The notes: generated by a model from the sequence alone, not told the origin. A DNA stretch of 64,000 bases from Pelagophyceae sp. CCMP2097 (GCA_026770575.1 MU657173.1:414767-478766), one strand, 5' to 3'; counted from the first letter of the stretch, positions 33,639 through 44,364 are shown. Translations and numbers: made by a program.

Positions 33639-35420
33639 TCACGTCTGCTGGTGTTGCGGTGGCGGATGCGGCTCGATGGGGCGGTCGTCGCTGTGGCGCG
33701 CGTGGGCGCGCACGTCGTCCAACGGCGCGGGCGGCACGGACCGCGTCTGCCGCGAGATGGGCCTCTCCGGCGCCGCTGGCCGAGGCGCGGCGTCCCGCGG
33801 CTGCACGCTGCCGCGCCGCGGCCGCGCAACTCTCTCAAACGAAACGCGCGGCGCGGCGGGCGCATTCCTGACGCCTCGGTGCTGGACGCCCTGCACGGCG
33901 GCGGCGTAGTCCTTGCCGTCGCCGTCCTCGTCCTCGTCGGAAAAGTTGGGCGGCGACGTCGGAGAGCCCGACGCGTTCCCATCGGGCCGGCGCCGCCGGC
34001 GGCGGTCGTCCTCCGCCGGGGTGCCCCAGCGGGCGCTCGACGGCACGGGCGTGCGTGCGGCAGCGTTGGCCGGCGCGGGCGTGCGTGCGGCGGCGTTGGC
34101 TTTGTGTGCGGCCGGCGCGGGCGTATGTACAGCGGCTTTGTGTGTGGCAGCGTTGGCCGCGGGCGTCGTCGCCGAAACGGCGTCGCCGAGCATGCCCCAG
34201 GCCTCGCGCGCCACGCGGGCGTCGCGCGCCCACGCGGCGCCGAGCGCGGCGAACGCGCCGACGACGGCGGCGCCGCGCGCGCGACGGACGGCGGAAAGGT
34301 CCTCCGCCGCCTTATCCGAGTGATCGCCTTCGTGCGCGCGGTCGCCGCGCGCGGGCGCGTGCGTCTTGGCCGCGAGCGTTGCGACGTCGACATGGAATTT
34401 GAGCGCATCTGCAACATCCCGCAGCGCGTCCGACGCCGCGGTGCCGTCGCCTTGTGCGGCGGCGGACGCCAGCTGCACGCCGCGCAAAGGCGCGGCGGTG
34501 TGCGCCACGTCCTGCAGCTGTTCGCCGCCGCGCGAACCGCGGTCGACACAGCGCGCGAGGGCCTCGAGGGCGTCGGCGCGCGACCGGCCCGCGTCGGCCG
34601 CTCTTGCGGAAGCGGCCTGGAGCGCCAGAGTTGCGCGCAGGAGCGCTTCGAGCGCGTGCCGCGCGCCGCCGAGCGAAGCCTGCTCGCGCAGCAACTGTGC
34701 CGCCGCCGGCGACGGCAGCCGCGGCGCGAACGACGGCCGCGCGTCGGTCCACGACGGCCGCGCCGAGGCGTCGACCCACGACGCCCACGAGACGCGAGGC
34801 GCCTCGGAGAAGCGGCCCGCGCCACCGTCGTCTTTGGAGTCGTCGTCCGCGTCGTCGGCGGCGTCGTCGTCGGCGAAGGCGGCCACTTTGTCGTCGCAGA
34901 AGCGCCGGAAGGCTTGCGTGCGCCGGAGCGCGGGGCTGGCGACAATTATCTGGAGCCAGCGCCGGAGCGCGCGCCCTCGCGCGAGGACGCACGCGGTGTC
35001 CGCGGAAGTCGCTCGAAGACGCTTCGGCGGCAGCGTCGGCACAAAGCGCCCGCGCCGCCTCAGCGCGTTCCAGAGCGCGTCAAAGTCGCGGTAGCGCCGC
35101 CACGCGACGGTCGTTGGGTGCGCAGCTGCCGTGCGCGCGACGGTCGCTTCGCCCTTGGGCAGGGCCGTGCGGGCGACGCCGTACTCAGCGTGGACGTCCT
35201 CAAAATCGGCCGAAACGCGCGAGCCTGAGACGGCCACGGACCACCGCACGGCCGCGTCCTCCGCTGGCGTCGACGGCGCCGCCGCCTGCGGCTCGCGGAG
35301 GAGCGCGCGCGCGGCAGTGCGGAGCGCCAGACGGAGCGCCGCCTGGCCCGATTCGTCGACGAGCGGCTGCACCGCGGCGTACAAGGCCTCAAACGTCGCC
35401 TTGACGTGCGCCTCGCCCAT
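33639..35420 (-). CDS. PX-domain protein (sorting nexin-like)
   Basis: Uninterrupted 593-codon frame from ATG at 35420 (MGEAHVKATFEALY). The PX domain spans roughly residues 60-175: WRRYRDFDALWNALRRR, the Pro-rich LPPKRL loop and ALRRWLQIIVASP. An acidic Asp-rich linker and a long Ala-rich helical region follow, where a BAR-like coiled coil could lie. The tail is disordered, with repeated ANAAARTPAP units and SPTSPP. PX domains bind phosphoinositides on endosomes, so a membrane-trafficking role is inferred. Its stop is 41 bp upstream of the ATG of the J-domain gene on the same strand. Both genes could serve vesicle traffic. Confidence 0.8.
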   Translation of the reverse strand: MGEAHVKATFEALYAAVQPLVDESGQAALRLALRTAARALLREPQAAAPSTPAEDAAVRWSVAVSGSRVSADFEDVHAEYGVARTALPKGEATVARTAAAHPTTVAWRRYRDFDALWNALRRRGRFVPTLPPKRLRATSADTACVLARGRALRRWLQIIVASPALRRTQAFRRFCDDKVAAFADDDAADDADDDSKDDGGAGRFSEAPRVSWASWVDASARPSWTDARPSFAPRLPSPAAAQLLREQASLGGARHALEALLRATLALQAASARAADAGRSRADALEALARCVDRGSRGGEQLQDVAHTAAPLRGVQLASAAAQGDGTAASDALRDVADALKFHVDVATLAAKTHAPARGDRAHEGDHSDKAAEDLSAVRRARGAAVVGAFAALGAAWARDARVAREAWGMLGDAVSATTPAANAATHKAAVHTPAPAAHKANAAARTPAPANAAARTPVPSSARWGTPAEDDRRRRRRPDGNASGSPTSPPNFSDEDEDGDGKDYAAAVQGVQHRGVRNAPAAPRVSFERVARPRRGSVQPRDAAPRPAAPERPISRQTRSVPPAPLDDVRAHARHSDDRPIEPHPPPQHQQT

Positions 35421-35631
35421 GGTCAAATAGGGGCCCGCCGCGGCGCGCCCCCGAGGCGGCCTTTCACCCGATACACGGACATGGGTATTTCGCAGGGTAT
35501 TTCGTGGTATTGTTTTGCGAAAACCCGGAATATCCTTACAAATCTTGAAGGACAGCCGTCGACGCGCCCCCACCGCCTCGGGACGGCGCCGGCCGCGACT
35601 CGCGGCAAGCTCGCCAGCGGCGCGTGGGGCG

Positions 35632-36790
35632 ATGCGGCTCCGCCTGAGCCTGCTGGCGGCGGCGGCGGGCCTCGTTTCGCCGTTTCAGCCGCCGCCGGCG
35701 CGTCTGCGGCCGACGCCCCTTTGCGGCGTGGTTTCCGCTGAAAAGAAGTCGCCCTTTTCCTTCGCGGACCCGGCCAAGGAGGCGCCCAAGTCGCCCTTTG
35801 CGGCGTGGTTCGAGCCGAGTGCCGCTGCAAAGGATAAAGTAGCAGAACCCGCCTCGGTGGCCGAGCTCAGGGCCGAGGCGCGCGACACCGCCGCGATGCT
35901 CGAGTCTTCCGCGGCGGCGGCTGCGACGGAGTTTGTCGTGCTCGCCAAGAGTCTTAAAACAGCGCAAGCCGCCGCCGTCAAGGCGCAAAGCCGCGTGGAC
36001 CTCGCTGCAAACGCGACGCTCGCAGCCAAGGTGCGCCCCCACGATGATCGGCCGCGTCGAGCCGCGGTCTGGTATCGCGGTCTGATGTCGAGGCGCGGTC
36101 TAGGCCGACGCGGCGGCGAGCCGCGGCGGCGCCAAGAGGGCGCTACGCGACGTGCGCGACACCGAGGCGCTCCTCGAGGCCACGCAGGTGCAGGAGCAGG
36201 TCGACGCCGCCGCGCGGGCGGCGCTGCAGACGAAGCAGACCCTCGACCAGCGCGCCGTCGACGTCGCCCGCGCGCGAGTTTGAACGCCCATGTGACAGCC
36301 GCCCATGAGGCGCGCGTCGTAGGCGGCAAATTTCCAAGGTCAAGCTGCAAGCTGCCGTGGCGGCGAGCGCGCAGGCGCAGGCGGCCCTGGAGGCCGCGCG
36401 AGCCGCGTCGGCCAAGACGATATCTTCCGCCGAGGCCCAGGTCCGTTTTCTCCTCGAGGCGTCCCGGGGGCGAGGCGTCCCGGGGGCGAGGCGTCCCGGG
36501 GGCGAGGCGTCCCGTGGGCCGACCCGCGTCCGTAGGCCGCCGCGCGCGTGCGCGACGCCGAGGCCAGCATCGTCGAGGCGGCGGAGAGCGCGGGGCGGGC
36601 CGGCCAAGTGACGATCAAGCCGGCCGTGAGCGTCGCGGTGGCGGGCGTCACCGCGCTCCTCTTCGCTGATGCGATCGGACTGGACAAATTCGACATCCTC
36701 GCCGCCTTGGCGGGCGCGTCCGTCATGCTCCTCCTGCTGCCCGCGACGAAGGAGGAGCCCGCGGAAATGGAGGGGCCCACCACCGATTGA
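35632..36790 (+). CDS. Plastid-targeted coiled-coil protein with C-terminal membrane segments
   Basis: Four exons, all phase 0: 35632-36030, 36104-36277, 36339-36440, 36536-36790; 309 aa. Introns start GTGCGC, GTTTGA and GTCCGT; the second acceptor (CCAAG) is the weakest. The N-terminus MR(LRLSLLAAAAGLVSPFQP) looks like a heterokont bipartite plastid leader: a signal peptide followed by Phe near the predicted cleavage site. The middle is a continuous Ala/Glu/Lys/Arg-rich helix with heptad character. The C-terminus has two hydrophobic stretches (SVAVAGVTALLFADAIG and ILAALAGASVMLLLLP). No specific family is recognised. A plastid membrane role is inferred. Confidence 0.7.
36456..36519 (+). repeat. 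Four tandem copies of a 16-bp unit inside an intron
   Basis: The unit GAGGCGTCCCGGGGGC is repeated four times; the last copy has one change. The array makes up most of the 95-nt third intron of the surrounding gene and shifts the frame, so it must be spliced out for the C-terminal exon to be read. Confidence 0.9.
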
Positions 36791-36869
36791 GACGATTCTA
36801 ATACACAATCGCGCCCACAAACGACAGAGGGCGGGTCACAATCATTCGGCGCTTACAACGTCGTGGCTG

Positions 36870-38059
36870 CTAGTCTGAATCGGACCAGCGGTCGTCGCAC
36901 TTTGGGGTTCTCGAGGGCGCTTGGGGTGCCGCTTTCTGGTCCTTTCTCGGCGCGAGGAATTTGTCCATCGCACCGCACGGCGCGAGGAAACGGTCCATGG
37001 GTCCCGCGCCGTGCCTGCCGAGTATGCTGGCCTTTGGGAGGACGTCTTCGAAACCGTCGAGGCAGTCGCGAAGCCAAGGGGGCGTCTCGGAAACGCCGCG
37101 CCAAAATTTGATGAAGAACTTGATGCGGCCTGCGGATGGCGGTGGCGCGGCGCGCCCGGGGGCGAAAGTGCATCACAGAAGAAGAAGAGAGCCTCACCGT
37201 GGTCGATTTGCGGGACGACTTGGCCGAGGTTTCCGCGGTGGTCGCCGACGAGGTCCAGCACCAGCTCCAAAAGCTCGCGCCACTCCTGCGAGCCGGGTTT
37301 CGGACGTGGCGACGACAAGAGCGCTGTCCGAAGTTGACGTATCCGCGGATATGGCGGACGCCGGCGGCGCGCGTTTGGAGCCCTTTGGAGAAGTTTTGGT
37401 GCGGCCTCGGGCGAGACGCACGTCTTGGGATATGGCTCCGAGGCGCCCTCGAGGTCCGTCGGCCAGGCCCACCTAGATGAGGTATGCGGCCGAGGTGCGA
37501 GGCGAGCGGGCGCTCACCAGGCCCAGTGGCCCGTCTTGCGGCCGTGCTTCCGCAGCGAAGAAATGATCGCCGGGAACTTGTTCGTCTGCCGCACGAGGAG
37601 GCGCCGCAGCGAGACGTCGTCGACATCGGCGAACGCGTCGCTCCCGGCACACGCCTCGCTTCCCCAGCCGTCCTTCGACCGCTTCAGGGGATTCTGCACC
37701 GAGGCCTCGTTCGCCTCGTCAGCATCGACGCTCGGCGGCGTCGCGACGGCATCCGCCTCGACGCCCGATGACGTCGCGACGGCATCCGCCTCGACGCCCG
37801 ACGGCGTCGCGACGGCATCCGCCTCGACGCTCTGCGGCGTCGCGACGGCATCCTCGACGCTCGGCGGCGTCGCGACGGCACCGGCGTCCGCCTCGACGCT
37901 CGACGCCGCGTCCGCGGCGGCGTCGGTCCACGGCTGCGGGAGCACGTGGCGGTCCTGGGGGGTCAACCACGAAATCGCTGCCGCTGCCGTCGGCGGCGCC
38001 GCCGCCTTCCAGTTCAGCGACCCCAGCTCCTTGGAGAGGTCGTCGCGTCCGGGTTGCAT
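36870..38059 (-). CDS. Protein with GHWAWWAWPT motif, unknown function
   Basis: Exons 38059-37518, 37472-37198 and 37129-36870; introns GTGAGC...CTAG (45 nt) and GTGAGG...GCAG (68 nt). Phases agree; 358 aa. The N-terminal third has a tandem GVEADAVATP-type repeat (five to six copies). The conserved part reads KHGRKTGHWAW joined across the first splice to WAWPTDLEG, then KTCVSPEAAPKLLQRAP, EWRELLELV and, across the second splice, QIDHGRIKFFIKFW. I have seen the GHWAWW-WPT and DHGR-(K/R)-F patterns only as an uncharacterised algal family, and I do not know the activity. The C-terminus has a DRFLAP / DKFLAP duplication. Confidence 0.7.
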
Positions 38060-38908
38060 GCTGCCCAGGAGATAGACCAACACGTATGCGCCCACAACTG
38101 TCCGGGGCCGATTTCGACAGAGGCGCGTCAGAAACCAATGCGCCGTCCCGAGCCTCGTGGGGCGAGCCCTGTGAGTGTGTAGTTCAGACGAAGGGCGATT
38201 TCTTTCTTTTCACTGTCGAATTTGCACAACAGAAATCGCCGAAGATAACTTCTTTTAGCGCGTGCGCTCTTGCCGCCCCCTCCAGTCGTATTAGTTGGCG
38301 CCTCGGAGACCAGCGCGCGAAGAAGCAACGTCTCAAACCGCGAAATTTTAGTAGCCTACTTTGGAGGCAAGGAATTGCCGGCCAATTTGGACATAACGTT
38401 CGGGCACAGTGCCCCTAACGTCTGTCTCAATTGGCCGGGAACTCATTGGCGCCTTCATCGACTTTTGATTTGGGCCCTAAGGTTTAGACTTGATTAACTA
38501 CTAATTAAGAAGCTTTCGCAGAGTCTCGCCAAAATAAGACAGTTGACGAAAAAGCCAAACAAGCGCGCCCAGGGCGTCTCGCGGGAGTGGCCGGCGCAGC
38601 GCCAACCGCCTTCACGAGCCAAAAATAGTTAATAGATTTCCGGTGATAATCTAATTCGACAGTGTTTCTTTTAGCAACGACGAGGTAACGCGTTGGACAC
38701 GAGGCCGAGGTCGCGATCGAGGAGCTTGGCTTCGACGATCCCTCGACGGAATACGACCCTCGACGGTCCTCTACGGACCCTTGACCTGGTCTGAACCGCT
38801 TCGGGGATGGAGAACGGTTCGACGACGTAGTGGGTGAGGCTCACCTGCCCTCAACGGTCCGGCGCTGACGGTCCGTATCGACGTTCCAGTTTTGGGTCCT
38901 GTCGTCGC
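38060..38908. other. Intergenic, partly AT-rich
   Basis: Region between a minus-strand and a plus-strand gene start (divergent). It contains an AT-rich block at about 38360-38690. No coding frame with motifs is seen. It is presumably the promoter region for both flanking genes. Confidence 0.5.
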
Positions 38909-40691
38909 ATGCTGCCTTGGAAGGGACGGATGTCGGTACCGCGGCGCGCGTTGCACTTGGTCTTCGGCGGCGCTCTGGCGCTCGCAGCGGCGGTGCTGCT
39001 GGCGTCGCCGTGGGCATCCGCCTGGCGGCCCGTTTCGCGGCGGCACCGCGCGGGCGCGTTGAATTGCGAGGCGCGGCGGCCGCACGTCGTGGTCTTCGTG
39101 GCCGACGACCTAGGCGGCGCCGACGTCGGCTACGGCTGGGTCCCGGGCGGCCCGCGGCGGATCCCGACGCCGCGCGTCGACGCCCTCGCCGCGGGCTCCG
39201 TCGTGCTGGACCGCTTCTACGTCTCGCCCATGTGCACGCCGACGCGCGCCAGCCTCTTCACGGGCAAGCACGCCTTTCGACTCGGCCTCGCGCACTTTGT
39301 CATCGTGGCCAACCAACCCACGGGTTTACCGGACGGCGAGGTGACGCTCGCCCAGCGCCTCCGCGCCCGAGGCTACGCGACGCACGCTCTGGGCAAGTGG
39401 CACCTCGGCTTTGCGAAAAGCGAGTGGCTCCCGACACGAAGAGGGTTCGACTCGTTCTTCGGCTACGTGACAGGCGCGCAGGTACCGCACGCAGACCCCG
39501 CGAGGATGCACAAAGCCGTGGCGTAAGACTACTTTACGCACGACACTGGCGAGTGGCTCGAGGGCCATCTGTCTGGCCGCGTCGAGCGGCGATCCGTGGG
39601 CCACGACCTCTGGCGCGGCGAGACGCCTCTAAAGCGCACGCCCGCGACCGAGGGCGTCCATTCGTCGGACCTCTTTCCGGCCGAGGCGCGGGCCGTCGTC
39701 GCAAAACACGATGCTGACAAGGGACCACTCTTTTTGTACTACGCCGCACAGACGCCGCGCGGCCCGGCGTCCGGACGCACCAACGCTCCGTCGCACCGCG
39801 ACGCGTAGGCACGCGCACTTTCTCGGCACGCCGGCGCGCCACTCTGCCGCAGCGGCGGCGGCGGGCTTCGTCGCCGGCGAGGCGCGGTTCGAAATTGCCG
39901 CGCTCGTGTCGGCGCTCGATGAGCAAGTTGGCGCCGTCGTCGACGCTCTGATCGGCGCCGCGCTCTGGGACGACACTTTATTTTGGTTCGTCGGCGACAA
40001 CGGGCCCGAGTTTGGGTCGGGCGCGTCGGCATTCCCGCGGCGCGGCCACAAGAGGACGTTTTTCGAGGGCGGCGTCCGAGCGCCCTCGTTCGTCCACTTT
40101 AAGAGCTTTGAGCCGAGGAGAGTGGAGGTGCCTATGCACGCCGTCGACGTCGTCCCGACGCTCGTCGCCCTCGCCTCGTTAAACTGCCGCGCGGCCCCGG
40201 ATGGCCTCGATGGCCTCGACGGCGCCGACGCCTCGGCGCTGCTCCGCGGCGACGCGTCGCTCGCGGGCCGCACGCTCGTTATCGGCTTCGACAACGTCGT
40301 CCCCTGCGGCGCCGTCGTCCACGGGCGGTACAAGTACGTCGTCCGCGGCGGCTGCGGTGCGCGCCCCGGCGCCGGCGGCTGGGGCGACGAGACGGGGCCG
40401 CCGCGGTCGCAGGAGACGACCTGCCCCCCAGACGCCGAATGTCTCTTCGACCTCGAGAGCGACCCCGAGGAGCGCGTCGACGTCTCGGGAGCGATGCCTG
40501 AACTCGCATATGAGTTGCGAGCCGCGCTCCCCGTCATTGAGGCGGTGCCGTCGCGAGTCGCGCACACGGCCGGCGATCCGGACGCGTCCCCAGACCTCCA
40601 CGGCGGCTCCTGGGTCTCCTGGCTCTCCGGGGCGCCGCATTCAACGCGCGGGGCGCCGACACACTCGAGACGGCCCCCGCCTCTAACCTGA
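38909..40691 (+). CDS. Arylsulfatase (ARSB/ARSI/ARSJ type) interrupted by one in-frame TAA
   Basis: Start ATG at 38909 (or 38930) gives a signal anchor (LHLVFGGALALAAAVLLASP). VVFVADDLGGADVG is the metal site. MCTPTRASLFTGK carries the sulfatase signature C-x-P-x-R whose Cys becomes formylglycine. LGKWHLGF and LPTRRGFDSFFGY are typical of arylsulfatase B-like enzymes. Codon TAA at 39524-39526 interrupts the frame, and homologous sequence resumes at once in the same frame (DYFTHDTGEW...DLW). A 40-nt intron is likely at 39769-39808 (GTCCGG...GTAG, phase 2), after which HAHFLGTP and VGDNGPEFG follow. The frame ends at 40691. Either a recent nonsense mutation, a sequencing error or readthrough. 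Substrate would be sulfated polysaccharide. Confidence 0.85.
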
Positions 40692-41008
40692 AAAGCGCGG
40701 ACTCCACTCAGAGGGTAGTTTTACACGGCGCGTGTCGTGGACGAGCAGGGCGGGTGTTGACGTCGAGTCGCACGGGGGGGAGGAAGCTTGGGAGGAGCGC
40801 ATAGCGCACACTTGCCGGAACTTGAAAGAAGGTCCCTTGTTGGCAATGTTGGCTGTTGCAACGTGCAATCTTGCAATAGGATTCCTAGGAAGATTCCTAG
40901 GAATTCCTAGTCTGGTTCGTCGATTTTCTTCGGATTCTGCCATTTTCTGCCTCGAGATTGTCAGACACGGCGCCGGGAAGCTGCGCTCGTGGGTGCTTGG
41001 CACGCACC
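40692..41008. other. Intergenic with a 14-bp palindrome
   Basis: No supported gene. Contains CTAGGAATTCCTAG at 40897-40910, preceded by another AGGATTCCTAGGAAG inverted element. Related to palindromes at 19304 and near 59146. Confidence 0.6.
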
Positions 41009-42731
41009 ATGGCGGTCGTCGCCTCGGCGTCGCGGGCGGCCCGCGCGTTGAGGCCGCCGGTGGCCTCACTCCGCTTGATGGCCTCTGTCCGTTTGAATCA
41101 CAGCATTCTGGTCTCCTCGGCTCAGCACGCGCCGTCGTCTTCGGGCCGCGCGCCGCCGCGCCCGTCGAACGCCGACGCGTGAGTCCTCGAATTACCCCCA
41201 TTGATTCGCAGGCGCCGTCCTCGAGTCGCCCCCCTTGATCCACAGGGACTGGCACGGCGTGACGTCACGAGATTCTAGGCTCTGGTATCGTTCGACGAGC
41301 GCGAGCACGACGGCCGTGCCGTCGAGCCGCTCAAAAGGCGCGCCGGCGTCGCTCGCGGCGCTGCTGCGCCTGCTGCCGAGGCGGCCGTTTCTCGGCACGC
41401 TCGAACAGATACGGACGGCGTACAAACAAGGTGTGGGACGAAATGGCCAACGATTGAATGGTGATGATGTTTCCAAGGGCGTGGCCAACTGGAAGATGGC
41501 GGTGGGACTCCGCATCGGCGATCTCCTCGACGCGCCACACACTGCCACGGGCCGGCGGCGCCCTTATCTTCGGTCGGCAGAGTGCTTTATCGAGTGCTTT
41601 GCGCGCTGGGCGTCGACGCCGCGCGGCAGAGATGTCTTCATTCGAGGCCTGCCGAGCTTTGACATCGCGGCGGTCTACGACGAGATCTTCAAGATGAAGA
41701 CCCACGACCTGACCACGCACGAGCTTGGCCTTCGTTGGGAAGTGCTTTTAGCCGAGATCAAAAAATCAGCGCTCATACGAGAGGCGACCAAGCTGCGGTT
41801 CAAGGATCTAGGGAGGCAGGGTCCGAGCGTGCCGAGCAAGGACTAGGCAATCCGCTGCTTGGTCGACGGCCTCGACGATATCGCCGCTTTTTACAGGACG
41901 CACAACAAAGGCAGGAATTCGCACCGGAACCAACGACCCGAGCTCTGGATCCTGACGCCAAACGAGCTCCGCGCGCGCGGCCACTTCCCGCAAGTCTTCG
42001 CCGCTTTCCGAAGTGAGACGACGAGGGCAGAGTACGCGCGAAAACGCTCGGGATTGTCAGCGGGCTCTTGGGTCTCGACGACGACGACGCGCGGCGCCAG
42101 CACCTCCTGCGGCACCACGGCTTGTGGGACCATGCCAACCTCGGCGGCTGCCTCTACGAGCTGCTCGGCTGTCGCGATGCGTCGGAGATTGCAGGCTTTG
42201 TGGAGATGGACCCACCGCAGCTCATCAACGCTCTGCGCGAGCGGACGCGCCTGCGGGAACTCGGGCCCGACGTGCACTACGAGCACCTCAAGGACCTGCC
42301 GGACACGAGCTCGCTCGCCGTGCTTGGGAGCAAGCACGGAATCGTAGACGTCGGGAGGAAGCTGCACAAGATTTTTGTTGACTCAAGAGGTTTTGTAAAC
42401 TCAAATCTTAAAAGTGGCAATTAACTGCGCCCAGTCCTACGCCATCAAAGTCGAAAAAGGCGACTGCACCCTCGTGATGCTGCGCGACGCAAGCGGCGAG
42501 CCCGTCGCGCTCGGCGAGTTCAGCTCGGCGACGGAGCAGTGGGTCTCGATCCGCGAGGTCAGCAACCGCATGCCGGTCGACGCGACGAGGGCCGCCGGTA
42601 CCAACTACACGCCCGCGATTCAAGCGTGGGAGGCCGACGAACAAAAAAAATGGAAGATCGCCGAGGACCTTCGGATCGCCGCCCTCGCAGTTCTAGGAGT
42701 CTCGCGCAACCGTCCCAGACCGCTCCTATGA
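41009..42731 (+). CDS. Probable mitochondrial protein with weak PcfJ-like C-terminus; reading frame disrupted
   Basis: Exon 1 (41009-41178) is a good mitochondrial presequence (MAVVASASRAARALRPP). An intron GTGAGT...CTAG (100 nt, phase 2) leads to a long frame with SAECFIECFARWAS and PSFDIAAVYDEIFKMKTHD. This is interrupted by an in-frame TAG at 41844-41846, after which the same frame continues (LVDGLDDIAAFYRTHNKG...LWILTPNELRARG). Near 42047-42052 (AAAA run) the frame shifts by one base to GLLGLDDDDARRQHLL, and near 42412 it shifts again to INCAQSYAIKVEKGD...VSNRMPV. The last segment resembles the PcfJ domain (invariant Cys, Tyr and the short beta hairpins), but weakly. Either a decaying gene or unresolved micro-introns or assembly errors. 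Confidence 0.45.
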
Positions 42732-43472
42732 GACCAAGGAGCTTTATTCCGAGTGGGTGGCTGCCATGTCAAGCCGTGCCTCGTCTGCGGCGAGCCGGGC
42801 GGCAGGCACCGAGTGCAAGCGCGCCGACTGGCGACGCGGGCGTAAGGCGGCGCGCCGCGGGACGACGAGGCCCTGCACTTCTTCGAGCGCGCCGCGGCGA
42901 CGGGCGGCGCCGGCGCCGCGCTCCTCTTTGGAGCCCGCGCCTCTGCACAGGGACTGCATCCCGAGGGGCCAGTGGGCAACACCCTCCGAGGTGCTCGTCA
43001 CACGTCGTGCCGCGCGGCCCGCGCCCAGGGACCGCCGCGCCGGTAGCCGCTTTGCACGTTCTTCCCCTGCTGTCGAGTCGCTGCCGACTTCAGCTCGCGG
43101 CGGAGCCGTCGATCGTCGGCGGTCCAAGCCCCCCCCCCCACCCCCCCAGCGCGGTCGATCTCCGCAGCGGAGCATCGCCGCAGGCCTCTTCGAATTGATT
43201 TCGAGGGGCGGCTAAGCAAGTCCAGCAGTCGCAGCATGCCGCTCGCCGAGGGCGATGCGCGCCTCGAGTTGATTCTTCCTTCCGAGGTGTCGTCTTCCTC
43301 CTCCCCAGGTCTGACCAGTCGCGCGCTATGGTGTGAACCCCTCGCCAAAATATATTCGCCAAACAAAATGCGCTGATAGGCCGGGCGTCGAAGTGAAACC
43401 CCCATCGTCGAAGATCTCAGAAGGTTCCAGAAGCCTCAGCGCTGAGCAGCGCTCGGATTCCTCGCCGCGCGG
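42732..43472. other. Intergenic or unresolved coding remnants
   Basis: Fragments in different frames look faintly protein-like (DRSYETKELYSEWVA at about 42712, CLVCGEPGGRH at about 42777, DDEALHFFERAAATGG at about 42860, the last Sel1-like). I could not join them with good splice sites. A poly-C run lies at about 43128-43148. They could be further exons of the disrupted gene upstream. Confidence 0.3.
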
Positions 43473-44117
43473 ATGGCCCGCGAGCTGGGCACGCACGTCC
43501 CCCCACCGACGAAGAATCCCTGTGTCTTTGGGGCGGACGAGGACGAGGAGAAGAAGAAGAAGAACGAAGAGAACGCAAAAGTCGCACGCGCTCCATCGAC
43601 GTCGAGGACCGCCAGACGGACTCTCGAGGAGCAACCGCCCGAGTCATCCCGGCTCGACTCGGCGAGGGCGCCGCGGACGGCGCGGGAGCCTCGCACGGCG
43701 CGAGATTCTCGCACGGCGCGAGAGCCGAGCACGACGCGGGCGCCAAGCACTGCGCGGCGCGGTGACGACGCGCCGGTCGAGACGGCGCGGCCGCTCACCG
43801 TGCGTCAGCCGGCGCTGGCGCCAGCGGTGTGGGATTCGAGGGGGACGCTGTCGACGCTGCATTGGTCGGCATCTCGGGAGAACATGCGCCTCGCGGAGCT
43901 CGACAGCGTCGGCCGCGTCCTCGCCCCCTTGAAGCTCGCGGACCCGCGGCCGCAACCCGGCGCATACCCGCGCCACGCCCAGGCCTGCTACGAGCCCGGG
44001 GCCGGCGCGACGGCGCGGCACCGGAGACGCCTCGGCGAGTTCACGCGCGAAATGAACTACGTTTCGAGGCTCGGCATCTCACTCGCCAACCAAGGCGCCG
44101 GACCCGCCTTCCGCTGA
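43473..44117 (+). CDS. Hypothetical protein with TAREP-type repeats
   Basis: Uninterrupted 214-codon frame from ATG at 43473 (MARELGTHVPPP). An early acidic/Lys-rich stretch (EDEEKKKKNEE) is followed by six or so imperfect five- to seven-residue repeats of the form TAREP/TARDS/STRAP, then a non-repetitive C-terminal half containing WDSRGTLSTLHWSA and CYEPGAGATARHRRRLGEF. No family is recognised. The non-repetitive, compositionally balanced C-terminus and the absence of an equally good frame on the other strand favour a real gene. Confidence 0.5.
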   Translation: MARELGTHVPPPTKNPCVFGADEDEEKKKKNEENAKVARAPSTSRTARRTLEEQPPESSRLDSARAPRTAREPRTARDSRTAREPSTTRAPSTARRGDDAPVETARPLTVRQPALAPAVWDSRGTLSTLHWSASRENMRLAELDSVGRVLAPLKLADPRPQPGAYPRHAQACYEPGAGATARHRRRLGEFTREMNYVSRLGISLANQGAGPAFR

Positions 44118-44364
44118 GCCGGCCGCCGGCCGAAAGGCGCCGAGCCGCGCCGCGGTTTTGTAATAGAAAAGGACTCGAGCGTGCCGCGCCTGAGAAGTAA
44201 GTGACCTCTGTTCGCAAGGCGATGCGGGTCTCTTCCGTACGTCCTGCGGACTCCTGACTGGGCGCTCGGATGTCATCGATTTGCCTTCTCCAACGGCCCG
44301 CAGCCCAAAGTGCGAGGTCGCCCGTTTAGCACGGCCATTCAAGTCTTGGCGTGCGTGCGCGCGG
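44118..44364. other. Intergenic
   Basis: About 250 bp upstream of the urease accessory gene. Nothing distinctive is visible. Confidence 0.5.

Noticed and set aside
36842..37480. Plus-strand frames such as EEFVHRTARREETVHGS and EEEESLTVVDLRDDL
   Set aside because: They look protein-like but are the reverse of the spliced minus-strand gene at 36870-38059, whose junctions rebuild conserved motifs.
38909..39526. TAA in the sulfatase as a reassigned sense codon
   Set aside because: TAA, TAG and TGA all end other genes in the window, so a general reassignment is not supported.
40732..41238. 168-codon plus-strand frame over the palindrome region
   Set aside because: Runs through palindromic noncoding DNA without motifs. 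The mitochondrial presequence beginning at 41009 is in another frame and splices well.
43128..43148. Poly-C run as a possible functional element
   Set aside because: Simple homopolymer with no associated structure; could be sequencing noise.
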